A stretch of 8,917 bases of DNA, taken from contig JAISTA010000073.1 in assembly GCA_031272845.1 (NCBI GenBank), positions 1 to 8,917 on the forward strand, read 5' to 3'. Below the pieces are notes generated by a model, which was given only the letters and a program-made list of their open reading frames with translations, was not told the DNA's origin and searched no databases. Of the stretch, positions 1 through 7,612 are shown one piece after another. How positions within the stretch are numbered: position 1 is the stretch's first letter; each line of letters starts with the position of its first letter. This DNA is from Oscillospiraceae bacterium (GTDB lineage Bacteria > Bacillota > Clostridia > Oscillospirales > Oscillospiraceae). The position numbers and the translations under genes were made by a program.

Positions 1-994
<994 letters not shown>

Positions 995-1010
995 CCCCGG
1001 ATATTGGCAG

Positions 1011-1030
1011 GCGGAAGACGCGTCCTCCGC
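1011..1030 (+). other. Inverted repeat after rpoD, possible weak hairpin
   Basis: Seventeen bases after the rpoD stop an 8-bp stem with one A/C mismatch can form (1011-1018 with 1023-1030, loop CGCG). There is no T tract behind it, so it does not look like a standard intrinsic terminator. It could be an mRNA 3' structure or chance in GC-rich DNA. The rest of the 74-nt gap shows no convincing promoter or Shine-Dalgarno sequence. Confidence 0.25.
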
Positions 1031-1068
1031 GCGGCTGTCAAGCTTCGTGCGCCGGTTTACAATAACTA

Positions 1069-1968
1069 ATGAGCATCTGGATAGCTATACTAATCGCAAT
1101 AATAAACGGTATTTCAACGCTTGCGCCTTTCGGCGCAAGCGGTGTTTCGGCATTTGCCCAAAATTTGCTTTTGCCCAATGTTACAAACTACAGCAGACCG
1201 GGCTTTTGCGCTATGCTGAACTTCGGCGTCGCGGTCGTCGTCGCGTACAAAAAACGCGCGGACATCAGGAAAATGCTGCACGAGTTCAAAAACTCATTTA
1301 AGCATGAATACGCGGAAGGGCACATTCCGGCAAACGTATTTCTTGTAAAGCTGCTTATACTCACGGCGCTTCCGGCAGGTGCCGCGTTTATCATTCTGCT
1401 TGTGCGCGGCGCGGCAATCGAAAAGCTGTACGAGCCGCAGCTGCTCATCGCGGCGGCGTTTGTAATTCAGGGGGTGCTGCTGCACTTTTTCGGACAGTCG
1501 GCAAACGCGGAGGCGCTCAAGGAAACGGACTTTCCGATTGAGTTCGGCGGAAAACGCGGCGGCCGCTGGCTCAAGGTGCTGTTTTTTGTCGCGCTGCCGA
1601 ACCTGCTCAGCGTGTTCCCGGGCTTTTCCGGCCTTGCGATTGTGTATATGTTCACGCTGCTAATCGGCGGAACGCGCTCCTTTGCAATGAAGCTCTCGGT
1701 CTACACGTTTGTACTGCTGTCGTTTTTGCAGGAAATGTTTTTCGTAATATTCTTTATCATAAACCGCCTGCATACAAACCAGTTTTGGCCGTATTTAATC
1801 GCGCCGATAGTGTCCGGCATTTTCGCGCATTTCGGGTATAATTACTTCGTCGCGCACAAAAACGACCTGCGTCGCCGCGGCGCGACCAAAACGCTTAAGC
1901 TTGTAAACCTCGCTGTCGGAGCTGTTATGCTGATAATTGCGCTGATTACGCTGAAACCGGCAGGCTAA
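1069..1968 (+). CDS. UppP (BacA)-like integral membrane protein lacking the catalytic residues
   Basis: A 299-residue polytopic membrane protein with about eight hydrophobic segments. Its layout matches undecaprenyl-pyrophosphate phosphatase UppP/BacA, which recycles the C55 lipid carrier of cell-wall synthesis. The N-terminal IAILIAIINGISTLAPFGAS lines up with the UppP motif containing EGLTEFLPVSSTGH, and FPGFSGLA (183-190) lines up with WPGFSRSG. However, the family's catalytic positions appear changed: the two glutamates are Asn13 and Thr17, the Ser-Ser-Thr-Gly-His loop is Gly-Ala-Ser-Gly-Val (22-26), and the arginine of PGFSRS is Gly188. Phosphatase activity is therefore unlikely if the alignment is right; binding, transport or regulation of a lipid are possible. 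The start is forced: an in-frame TAA lies at 1063-1065 and ATG 1069 is the first start after it, but no clear Shine-Dalgarno sequence precedes it. Length is slightly above the roughly 270 residues usual for UppP. Homology is assigned by eye from memory of the family, so the family call is moderate and the function unknown. Confidence 0.72.
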   Translation: MSIWIAILIAIINGISTLAPFGASGVSAFAQNLLLPNVTNYSRPGFCAMLNFGVAVVVAYKKRADIRKMLHEFKNSFKHEYAEGHIPANVFLVKLLILTALPAGAAFIILLVRGAAIEKLYEPQLLIAAAFVIQGVLLHFFGQSANAEALKETDFPIEFGGKRGGRWLKVLFFVALPNLLSVFPGFSGLAIVYMFTLLIGGTRSFAMKLSVYTFVLLSFLQEMFFVIFFIINRLHTNQFWPYLIAPIVSGIFAHFGYNYFVAHKNDLRRRGATKTLKLVNLAVGAVMLIIALITLKPAG

Positions 1969-2037
1969 GCCGAATATAAATCCTCAACCGCGCAGCCATT
2001 AAGGCCGGCGCGGCGAACTACTTAAGGCAGGTACATT

Positions 2038-4842
2038 TTGCCGACTACACAACCGAAAAAAACAAGCGCGGCGGGGACAAAATCCGGTACGCGCCAGAGC
2101 GCAAGCAATACAAAAAGCGGCGGCGCAAAGACGGCGGCCGCCCAAAAGGCTCCGCCGCAAAACAACTCTCCGGCAGGCAGAATCGCCGGAGGGGTCATTT
2201 GCTTTGTACTTTTTATCTGCACCGTGCTGTCCTATTTCAACCTGAGCGGGTTTCTGACCAATGTCCTCGGGAAATATGGCAGGCACTTTTTCGGCGCGGG
2301 CTACTACTTTTTGTCGCTTACCTTTGCCGTCGCGATTTACAACTGCTTTGCCATGAGGGTCAAGAAAATTGCCGTGCGCAATCTGTACGCGGTGCTGTCG
2401 CTCCTGCTGTTTTCGGCGATTTTTCACCTGTTTTCAAAGCTCGTTCCGCACAGCTTTTATAAGGGCGTTGTAACAGAGCTATGGAACGCGACAAAGGGCG
2501 GCGGATTTGTCGGCGGTGCGCTGTCAGTCTCCTTTGAGTCGCTGTTTTCCAAGACAGGCGCGGCGATTATACTGCTGATTCTCTTTGCCGGCGTACTTTT
2601 TGCGTCCGTGGGTGCGACGATTCCGGGATTGCTGCGCGACGCAAAGCGCATTAGGCGCGAGGCGCAGGAAAGAGCCGCCGAGGAGGATCCCGACAGCGTG
2701 CTGGAATACGAGGATATGCTCCGTGAGCGCTATCGCCGCCGTCAGGAAAAGCTTCAGCAAAAAGAGACGAAAAAAGCCGTCCGTCAGGAATACGCGGAGT
2801 ATCTGCGCGAGCAGAAGGCCGCAAGCAGCCGCAGCGCGCCGTCTTACACAGAGGACGAGGCGGATCCCGACAGCTTTGAAGGCAGCGCTCCGTTTTCCTC
2901 CGGCGTTTACGGCGAAGGTGCCGCCGCTAACAGTACGCTTGGTGCGCCGGGCGGCAAATTCAGCAGTATGCAGAACTATCTGCGCGGGGATCCGGACGCG
3001 GCCGAGCCGGAGCCGGTGCGCATAAGGCAGCAGCCCGCGCCGGAAGCGGCGCAAACCGAGGCGCCGGAGATGGCGCAGGGTTCGGAGGAGCTTGACCTTG
3101 CCGCGCTGATTGAAAGAATCGAGAGCAACATCTCTGTGTATACAGAGGAACACGAGCCGGACGGCGACGCGGAATATTTCGGCGAGCCGGAGCCGGAGGG
3201 AACAAAAAGCGCTGTGCGTCCGCTCGGGCAGTTTTCCACCGAGACGCAAAGCGGATTTTCGATGGACGCACCTGCCATTTCACCGCCTGCGCCGCCGAAA
3301 TACCTCTACCCGAACCTGAGCCTGTTGGACTACAAGGAAACGCCGCCCTCGCCTGAGGCGCAGGCGGAGATCAACGCTAATATCAAGACGATTGAGGCCG
3401 TGTTCCGCAGCTTTGGCGTTACGGTTAAAATCGCGGCGTTTATGCGCGGGCCTGCCGTTACACGCTACGAGGCAGAGTTCGGACTTGGCGTTAAGTTCAC
3501 CAAAATCATGAACCTGTCGGACGATTTGGCGCTTGCGCTCGGATCCTCCGGCGTGCGAATCGCGCAGATACCGGGCAAGAAGTCCACCGTCGGCATTGAG
3601 GTGCCGAACAAAATTGTCTCGACCGTATACCTGCGTGAGATTATTTCAAGCGACGAGTTTTTGCGCGCCAAAAGCCCGCTTACCTTTGCTATAGGCAAAA
3701 ACATTTCCGGCGACCCGATTATCGGAAACATCGCAAAGCTGCCGCATTTGCTGGTTGCGGGAACGACAGGCTCCGGTAAGTCCGTGTGCCTTAACTCGCT
3801 GATTATCAGCATTTTGTACAAGGCAAAGCCGGATGAGGTCAAGTTCATCATGATCGACCCGAAGCTTGTCGAGTTCCGCGTATACAATGGCATTCCGCAC
3901 CTGCTGATACCCGTTGTGACGGATGTTGAGCAGGCCGCCGGAGCCCTTTCGTGGGCGGTTGTCGAGATGATGAAGCGGTATCGCCGCTTTTCCGAAGCGC
4001 ATGTGCGCGACGTTGACGCGTTCAACGATACGGCGGAGACGCGCGGAGAGGCGCGCATACCGAAAATCGTTGTGTTAATCGACGAAATTGCGGATTTGAT
4101 GATGACGACAGGCAAGGATGTTGAGGAATCCATAATCCGCATAGCGCAAATGGGGCGCGCGGCGGGAATCCACCTTGTCCTCGCGACGCAAAGTCCGCGA
4201 AAGGACATTATTACGGGCACAATGAAGGCAAATATACCGTCGCGAATCGCGCTCAAGGTGTCCGGTGCGCTTGAGTCGCGGATTATACTTGACGCGGGCG
4301 GCAACGCGCACAAGCTTGTCGGCAACGGCGATATGCTGTTTGCGCCGACGGGAATCAGCGAGCCTGTGCGCATTCAGGGAACGTGGGTGACGGACGAGGA
4401 CAGGGAGGCCGTAGTAGAATTCCTCAAGACGGCGGACGGCTCGGTGTCCTACTCCGAGGCGGTTATGCAGGAGATTCGCGAGGCCGCGCAGAAGACCGAC
4501 AAGACAGGCGCGCGGCAGTCCGGCGAAGCGGACGACAGACCGTTTTCAGAGGACTTTGACGAAATGCTTTTCCGCGCGGCGGAGGTTTTCTTTGAGACCA
4601 AGACCGCGTCTACCTCAATACTCCAGCGGCGGTTGCGCCTGGGTTATGCGCGTGCGGGCAGAATTATGGATCAGCTTGAGGAAATGGGCTTAGTCGGCCC
4701 GCCGGACGGGTCGAAGCCGCGCAAGATTCTGCTGACGAAAAATGAGTGGCTTGCCGTATGGAACCACGATGAGCCTAGCGGTTTTTCCGAGCCGCCCTTT
4801 GATATGCCGCTGCCTGACGATGACGACGAGGATTATGATTAA
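2038..4842 (+). CDS. ftsK: DNA translocase FtsK/SpoIIIE
   Basis: A 934-residue septal DNA pump that moves chromosome DNA through the closing division septum using ATP. Residues 1-46 are a Lys/Ala/Ser-rich cytoplasmic tail. Four membrane segments follow at about 47-67, 85-104, 112-135 and 174-199, then a long charged linker (about 200-420) with an Arg/Glu-rich, probably coiled-coil, stretch at 200-260 and repeated acidic DPDS/DPDA and EPEP motifs. The motor begins near 421 (YLYPNLSLL): Walker A GTTGSGKS at 575-582, Walker B VVLIDEIADL at 678-687, IITGTMKANIPSRIA at 724-738, and GDML at 764-767. The winged-helix gamma domain for DNA orientation sequences lies at about 842-898 (RRLRLGYARAGRIMDQLEEMG). 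The start is TTG 2038: an in-frame TAA lies at 2023-2025, the next methionine falls inside the second membrane segment, and a partial Shine-Dalgarno AGGCAGG (2025-2031) sits 6 nt upstream. The protein ends in an acidic tail (DDDDEDYD) whose codons also form the uvrB ribosome-binding region. FtsK versus SpoIIIE cannot be separated from sequence alone. Confidence 0.96.
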   Translation: MPTTQPKKTSAAGTKSGTRQSASNTKSGGAKTAAAQKAPPQNNSPAGRIAGGVICFVLFICTVLSYFNLSGFLTNVLGKYGRHFFGAGYYFLSLTFAVAIYNCFAMRVKKIAVRNLYAVLSLLLFSAIFHLFSKLVPHSFYKGVVTELWNATKGGGFVGGALSVSFESLFSKTGAAIILLILFAGVLFASVGATIPGLLRDAKRIRREAQERAAEEDPDSVLEYEDMLRERYRRRQEKLQQKETKKAVRQEYAEYLREQKAASSRSAPSYTEDEADPDSFEGSAPFSSGVYGEGAAANSTLGAPGGKFSSMQNYLRGDPDAAEPEPVRIRQQPAPEAAQTEAPEMAQGSEELDLAALIERIESNISVYTEEHEPDGDAEYFGEPEPEGTKSAVRPLGQFSTETQSGFSMDAPAISPPAPPKYLYPNLSLLDYKETPPSPEAQAEINANIKTIEAVFRSFGVTVKIAAFMRGPAVTRYEAEFGLGVKFTKIMNLSDDLALALGSSGVRIAQIPGKKSTVGIEVPNKIVSTVYLREIISSDEFLRAKSPLTFAIGKNISGDPIIGNIAKLPHLLVAGTTGSGKSVCLNSLIISILYKAKPDEVKFIMIDPKLVEFRVYNGIPHLLIPVVTDVEQAAGALSWAVVEMMKRYRRFSEAHVRDVDAFNDTAETRGEARIPKIVVLIDEIADLMMTTGKDVEESIIRIAQMGRAAGIHLVLATQSPRKDIITGTMKANIPSRIALKVSGALESRIILDAGGNAHKLVGNGDMLFAPTGISEPVRIQGTWVTDEDREAVVEFLKTADGSVSYSEAVMQEIREAAQKTDKTGARQSGEADDRPFSEDFDEMLFRAAEVFFETKTASTSILQRRLRLGYARAGRIMDQLEEMGLVGPPDGSKPRKILLTKNEWLAVWNHDEPSGFSEPPFDMPLPDDDDEDYD

Positions 4843-6817
4843 CCGCGAAACAAACGGAAACTTCAAAGTAGTATCGGACTATAAGCCCGCCGGAGACCAG
4901 CCGCAGGCGATTGCGGAGCTTGCCTTCGGCCTGCGCGAGGGTTTTCCCGAGCAGACGCTGCTGGGCGTTACAGGCTCCGGCAAAACCTACACGATGGCAA
5001 AGGTCATCGAGGAGGTAAACCGCCCGACGCTTGTGCTTGCGCACAACAAAACCCTTGCTGCGCAGCTCTGCGCGGAGTTCCGGGAGTTTTTCCCGGATAA
5101 CGCGGTGGAGTTTTTCGTGTCGTACTACGACTATTATCAGCCGGAAAGCTATATCCCGCACACAGACACCTTTATCGAAAAGGACAGCGCGATAAACGAC
5201 GAGATTGAGCGCCTGCGCCACTCCGCGACAAGCGCGCTGTTTGAGCGGCGGGATGTGCTTGTCGTGTCGTCAGTTTCGTGTATATACGGATTGGGCGACC
5301 CGATAGACTACTCGAATATGGTCGTGTCTTTGCGGCCGGGAATGGAGCTTGCGCGCGACAAGCTGACGCGAAAGCTGGTCGACATTCGCTACGAGCGCAA
5401 CGACATTGCGTTTGACCGCAATATGTTCCGCGTCCGCGGAGACACGGTTGAGGTGTTCCCCGTGTACGCCTCGGACTACGCGGTCAGAATTGAGTTTTTC
5501 GGCGACGAGATAGAGCGCCTGTCTGAGATAAACATCGTAACCGGTGAGGTTCGGCGAGTGCTGAACCACGTTGCGATATACCCCGCGTCACACTACGTTA
5601 CAACGAGCGAGAAAATGGAGCGCGCGATCGGCGAGATATTGGCCGAGGCTGAGGACAGAGCCGATTTCTTCACGAAAAACAACAAGCTAATCGAGGCGCA
5701 GCGCATTATGCAGCGCACTATGTTTGACATTGAGATGATGCGCGAGCTTGGATACTGCTCCGGGATTGAAAACTACTCCCGCGTAATCTCAGGACGCGAG
5801 CCGGGAAGTCCGCCGATGACGCTTTTGGACTACTTTCCGAAAGACTTTGTTATGTTCATAGACGAGTCTCACGTGACGCTGCCACAGGTGCGGGCGATGT
5901 ACAACGGAGACCGCGCGAGAAAAGAAAACCTTGTTGAATACGGCTTTCGCCTGCCGTCGGCGTTTGACAACCGCCCGCTGAAGTTCGACGAGTTCCGCGA
6001 GCATATCGGGCAGGTCGTGTACGTTTCGGCGACGCCGTCTGACTACGAAAAAGAGCGCTCCTCACAGATAACGGAGCAGATAATCCGCCCGACGGGACTT
6101 CTTGACCCTGAGGTTGAGATAAAGCCCGTCAAGGGGCAGATAGACGACCTCATAGAGCAGATTTTGCAGCGCTCCGAGCGCGACGAGCGGGTGCTTGTCA
6201 CGACGCTGACGAAAAAAATGGCGGAGGATCTCTCCGCTTACCTTACGGGCGCGCACATTCGCTGCCGCTATATGCACTCCGACATTACGACGACCGAGCG
6301 TATGGAGATAATCCGCTCCCTGAGGCTAAATGAGTTTGACGCGCTGATCGGCATAAACCTTTTGCGCGAGGGACTGGACATTCCGGAGGTCAGCCTTGTC
6401 GCGATACTTGACGCGGATAAGGAGGGTTTTTTGCGCTCCGAAACGTCGCTTGTTCAGACGATAGGACGCGCCGCGAGACACGAGCACGGCAAGGTCATCA
6501 TGTATGCCGACACGGTAACGCGTTCGATGAAAGCCGCGATTGACGAGACAAACCGCCGCCGCGCGATTCAGGATGAGTTCAACCGCGCAAACGGAATTAC
6601 GCCGGTGTCTATTCGCAAAAGCGTGCGCGATATTATTGAAATTTCGTCGCCCGAGCGGACTGACGGAAAGAAAAACAAGACCGTTCCGCTGACGGAAAAC
6701 GAGAAAAAGCAGGAAATAAGAAAGCTTGAGCGTGAAATGGCGGAGGCCTCAAAAATGCTTGAGTTTGAATACGCGGCGGTTTTGCGCGACAGAATTATAA
6801 AGCTGAGGGAGAGATAA
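4835..6817 (+). CDS. uvrB: Excinuclease ABC subunit UvrB
   Basis: A 660-residue DNA damage-verification helicase of nucleotide excision repair. It receives damaged DNA from UvrA and recruits the UvrC nuclease. Visible elements: Walker A GVTGSGKT at 44-51; helicase motif TLAAQLCAEF at 73-82; the damage-probing beta-hairpin YYDYYQPESYIPHTDTFIEK at 97-116; DESH box FIDESH at 341-346; motif VYVSATPSDYE at 395-405; GINLLREGLDIPEVS at 506-520; motif VI QTIGRAARH at 541-549; and the C-terminal UVR motif that binds UvrA/UvrC at about 625-658. Length is typical of the family. I chose ATG 4835, giving MINRETNGNFKVVSDYKPAG, which matches the usual UvrB N terminus; upstream in-frame ATGs add residues that only reflect the ftsK reading frame. 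The gene overlaps ftsK by 8 nt (ATGATTAA), and a GAGGA at 4828-4832 sits only 2 nt from the ATG, suggesting translational coupling. uvrA does not follow; it must lie elsewhere or outside this window. Confidence 0.98.
   Translation: MINRETNGNFKVVSDYKPAGDQPQAIAELAFGLREGFPEQTLLGVTGSGKTYTMAKVIEEVNRPTLVLAHNKTLAAQLCAEFREFFPDNAVEFFVSYYDYYQPESYIPHTDTFIEKDSAINDEIERLRHSATSALFERRDVLVVSSVSCIYGLGDPIDYSNMVVSLRPGMELARDKLTRKLVDIRYERNDIAFDRNMFRVRGDTVEVFPVYASDYAVRIEFFGDEIERLSEINIVTGEVRRVLNHVAIYPASHYVTTSEKMERAIGEILAEAEDRADFFTKNNKLIEAQRIMQRTMFDIEMMRELGYCSGIENYSRVISGREPGSPPMTLLDYFPKDFVMFIDESHVTLPQVRAMYNGDRARKENLVEYGFRLPSAFDNRPLKFDEFREHIGQVVYVSATPSDYEKERSSQITEQIIRPTGLLDPEVEIKPVKGQIDDLIEQILQRSERDERVLVTTLTKKMAEDLSAYLTGAHIRCRYMHSDITTTERMEIIRSLRLNEFDALIGINLLREGLDIPEVSLVAILDADKEGFLRSETSLVQTIGRAARHEHGKVIMYADTVTRSMKAAIDETNRRRAIQDEFNRANGITPVSIRKSVRDIIEISSPERTDGKKNKTVPLTENEKKQEIRKLEREMAEASKMLEFEYAAVLRDRIIKLRER
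6805..6811 (+). promoter_or_regulatory. Ribosome binding site supporting TTG 6820
   Basis: The purine run GAGGGAG inside the last codons of uvrB lies 8 nt before the TTG at 6820. It supports translation from this TTG, 2 nt after the uvrB stop codon, and so supports co-transcription with uvrB. Confidence 0.65.
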
Positions 6818-6819
6818 AA

Positions 6820-7302
6820 TTGATAGAAGCATTAAAAGGCAGTACACTGGGGCAAATGCTGGTTGCGTTTTTGGTATCTATGGTGCCTGTAATCGAGCTT
6901 CGCGGTGCGATACCGATCGCAACGGGGCTTGGGCTTGACATATACGCCGCAGCCGTCTGCGCAATCATCGGCAACATAGTACCGATTCCGTTTGTTTTGA
7001 TTTTCTGCAAGCGGATTCTTGCCTGGCTTAAAGAAAAGAGCAGCTTTTGGCGCAAATGCGCGGATAAGCTTGAGGGAAAAGCCCTGAAAAAGCAGGACGC
7101 GCTGCGCAAAGGCGAGATTTTGGGACTAATCCTGTTCGTCGCAATCCCTCTGCCGGGAACGGGCGCTTACACAGGCGCGCTTATAGCGGCGGTTCTCGGA
7201 ATGCGGATAAAAAAAGCGCTTCCCTCGATTGCGGCGGGCGTTTTTATCGCGGGAGTCATCATAACGGTAGTCACGCGTCTCGGCATTGCGATTTTTAACT
7301 AG
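6820..7302 (+). CDS. PF06695-type small integral membrane protein (putative small multidrug export family)
   Basis: A 160-residue hydrophobic protein resembling the COG2426/PF06695 family, named 'small multidrug export' although that activity is poorly supported. Two glycine/proline motifs typical of the family are visible: PVIELRGAIPIA at 23-34 and AIPLPGTGAYTGALIA at 108-123. Each sits in a hydrophobic stretch that may enter and leave the membrane from the same side, as in the related DedA/VTT proteins; further membrane spans lie at about 43-64 and 136-155. Between them is a basic cytoplasmic loop (about 65-98, Lys/Arg-rich). Start TTG 6820 follows the uvrB stop by 2 nt and has a Shine-Dalgarno sequence. 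The stop codon TAG (7300-7302) coincides with the left edge of the inserted palindromic element, but the rebuilt pre-insertion site would also read TAG, so the protein is not truncated by it. Substrate unknown; flippase or lipid transport roles are inference only. Confidence 0.82.
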   Translation: MIEALKGSTLGQMLVAFLVSMVPVIELRGAIPIATGLGLDIYAAAVCAIIGNIVPIPFVLIFCKRILAWLKEKSSFWRKCADKLEGKALKKQDALRKGEILGLILFVAIPLPGTGAYTGALIAAVLGMRIKKALPSIAAGVFIAGVIITVVTRLGIAIFN

Positions 7303-7318
7303 GGGGTATTGACACTAC
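7302..7318 (+). repeat. Left terminal inverted repeat of the MITE-like element
   Basis: GGGGGTATTGACACTAC. Its reverse complement recurs at 7446-7462 with one A/G difference. It contains a TTGACA hexamer (7309-7314), but no matching -10 hexamer follows at the right distance, so I do not call a promoter. Its first G completes the TAG stop codon of the preceding gene. Confidence 0.88.
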
Positions 7319-7445
7319 CCGTTCAAAGCCGTTTTCAAGCAAATTTTGGCGCTTTTCGGCTCGTCGTCCTTGAAGGGCGTCAGCCCGCCTGCGTCCTCCT
7401 CACCGAAAATCACTCAAAATTTTTCTTGAAACCGTCTTTTTCAGA

Positions 7446-7462
7446 GTAGTGTCAACACCCCC
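7446..7462 (-). repeat. Right terminal inverted repeat of the MITE-like element
   Basis: Read on the minus strand it is GGGGGTGTTGACACTAC, matching the left repeat at 16 of 17 positions. It is followed on the plus strand by TA (7463-7464), the probable second copy of the duplicated target. Confidence 0.88.
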
Positions 7463-7469
7463 TAGCATA

Positions 7470-7500
7470 TTTACATAAATCACCCGAACTCACGCATAAT
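7470..7500 (+). promoter_or_regulatory. Candidate sigma-A promoter for the carboxypeptidase gene
   Basis: TTTACA (7470-7475) and CATAAT (7495-7500) each match five of six consensus positions for -35 and -10, with a 19-bp spacer that is longer than ideal. The stretch 7465-7550 is clearly more AT-rich than its surroundings and lies just upstream of an operator-like dyad. It is the best promoter candidate before the D,D-carboxypeptidase gene, but not a strong one. Confidence 0.35.
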
Positions 7501-7522
7501 TTTTCATTTAGCCGAATATCAC

Positions 7523-7546
7523 TTAGTGTGTACCTATATACACTAA
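7523..7546. promoter_or_regulatory. Operator-like dyad upstream of the carboxypeptidase gene
   Basis: TTAGTGTGTA (7523-7532) and TATACACTAA (7537-7546) are inverted repeats with one mismatch around a 4-nt centre (CCTA). The outer seven bases, TTAGTGT/ACACTAA, match perfectly. The size and symmetry fit a binding site for a dimeric repressor; the AGTGTA/TACACT style recalls GntR-type (YtrA-like) operators, which is only a resemblance. It lies about 23 nt downstream of the candidate -10, a position suited to repression. As RNA it could also be a small hairpin, but there is no T tract to make it a terminator. Confidence 0.45.
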
Positions 7547-7612
7547 AATTGTGACAGCCCGGAACATAAACATACGCGCTAAACCCGTATTGCACTTACG
7601 TGCCGGACGTTC

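Larger units (their letters stand above)
7302..7462. mobile_element. MITE-like foldback element with IS630-type target site
   Basis: A 161-bp non-coding element with 17-bp terminal inverted repeats matching at 16 of 17 positions, flanked on each side by TA within a CTAG tetranucleotide (7299-7302 and 7462-7465). IS630-family transposases are known to prefer CTAG targets and duplicate the TA, so this element is probably mobilised in trans by such an enzyme. The complementarity continues inward: TTTCAAG (7333-7339) pairs with CTTGAAA (7425-7431), AAATTTT (7341-7347) with an AAAATTT tract near 7416-7422, and TTTTCGG (7353-7359) with CCGAAAA (7403-7409). The whole element could thus fold into one long imperfect hairpin, with a small GGGC/GCCC hairpin (7375-7386) at its tip. 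It carries no open reading frame of note. When transcribed from upstream the hairpin could cause termination or protect the uvrB operon mRNA, which is inference. Confidence 0.82.

Noticed and set aside
1969..2037. Promoter or terminator between the UppP-like gene and ftsK
   Set aside because: The 69-nt gap has GC-rich partial palindromes but no stem plus T tract and no spaced -35/-10 pair; only a partial ribosome site is supportable.
3465..4373. Long minus-strand open frame of 302 codons opposite the FtsK motor
   Set aside because: It is antisense to a strongly conserved motor domain, has Ser/Arg/Ile-rich composition without recognisable motifs, and fits the open antisense frames common in GC-rich coding DNA.
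4742..4834. UvrB extended upstream to 4742 or to ATG 4820
   Set aside because: The extra residues are only the +1 reading of the ftsK 3' end, do not match the UvrB N terminus, and have no ribosome site.
7309..7314. TTGACA in the left terminal repeat as a promoter -35
   Set aside because: No TATAAT-like hexamer occurs 16-19 bp downstream, and both repeats point inward, so no outward promoter is visible.
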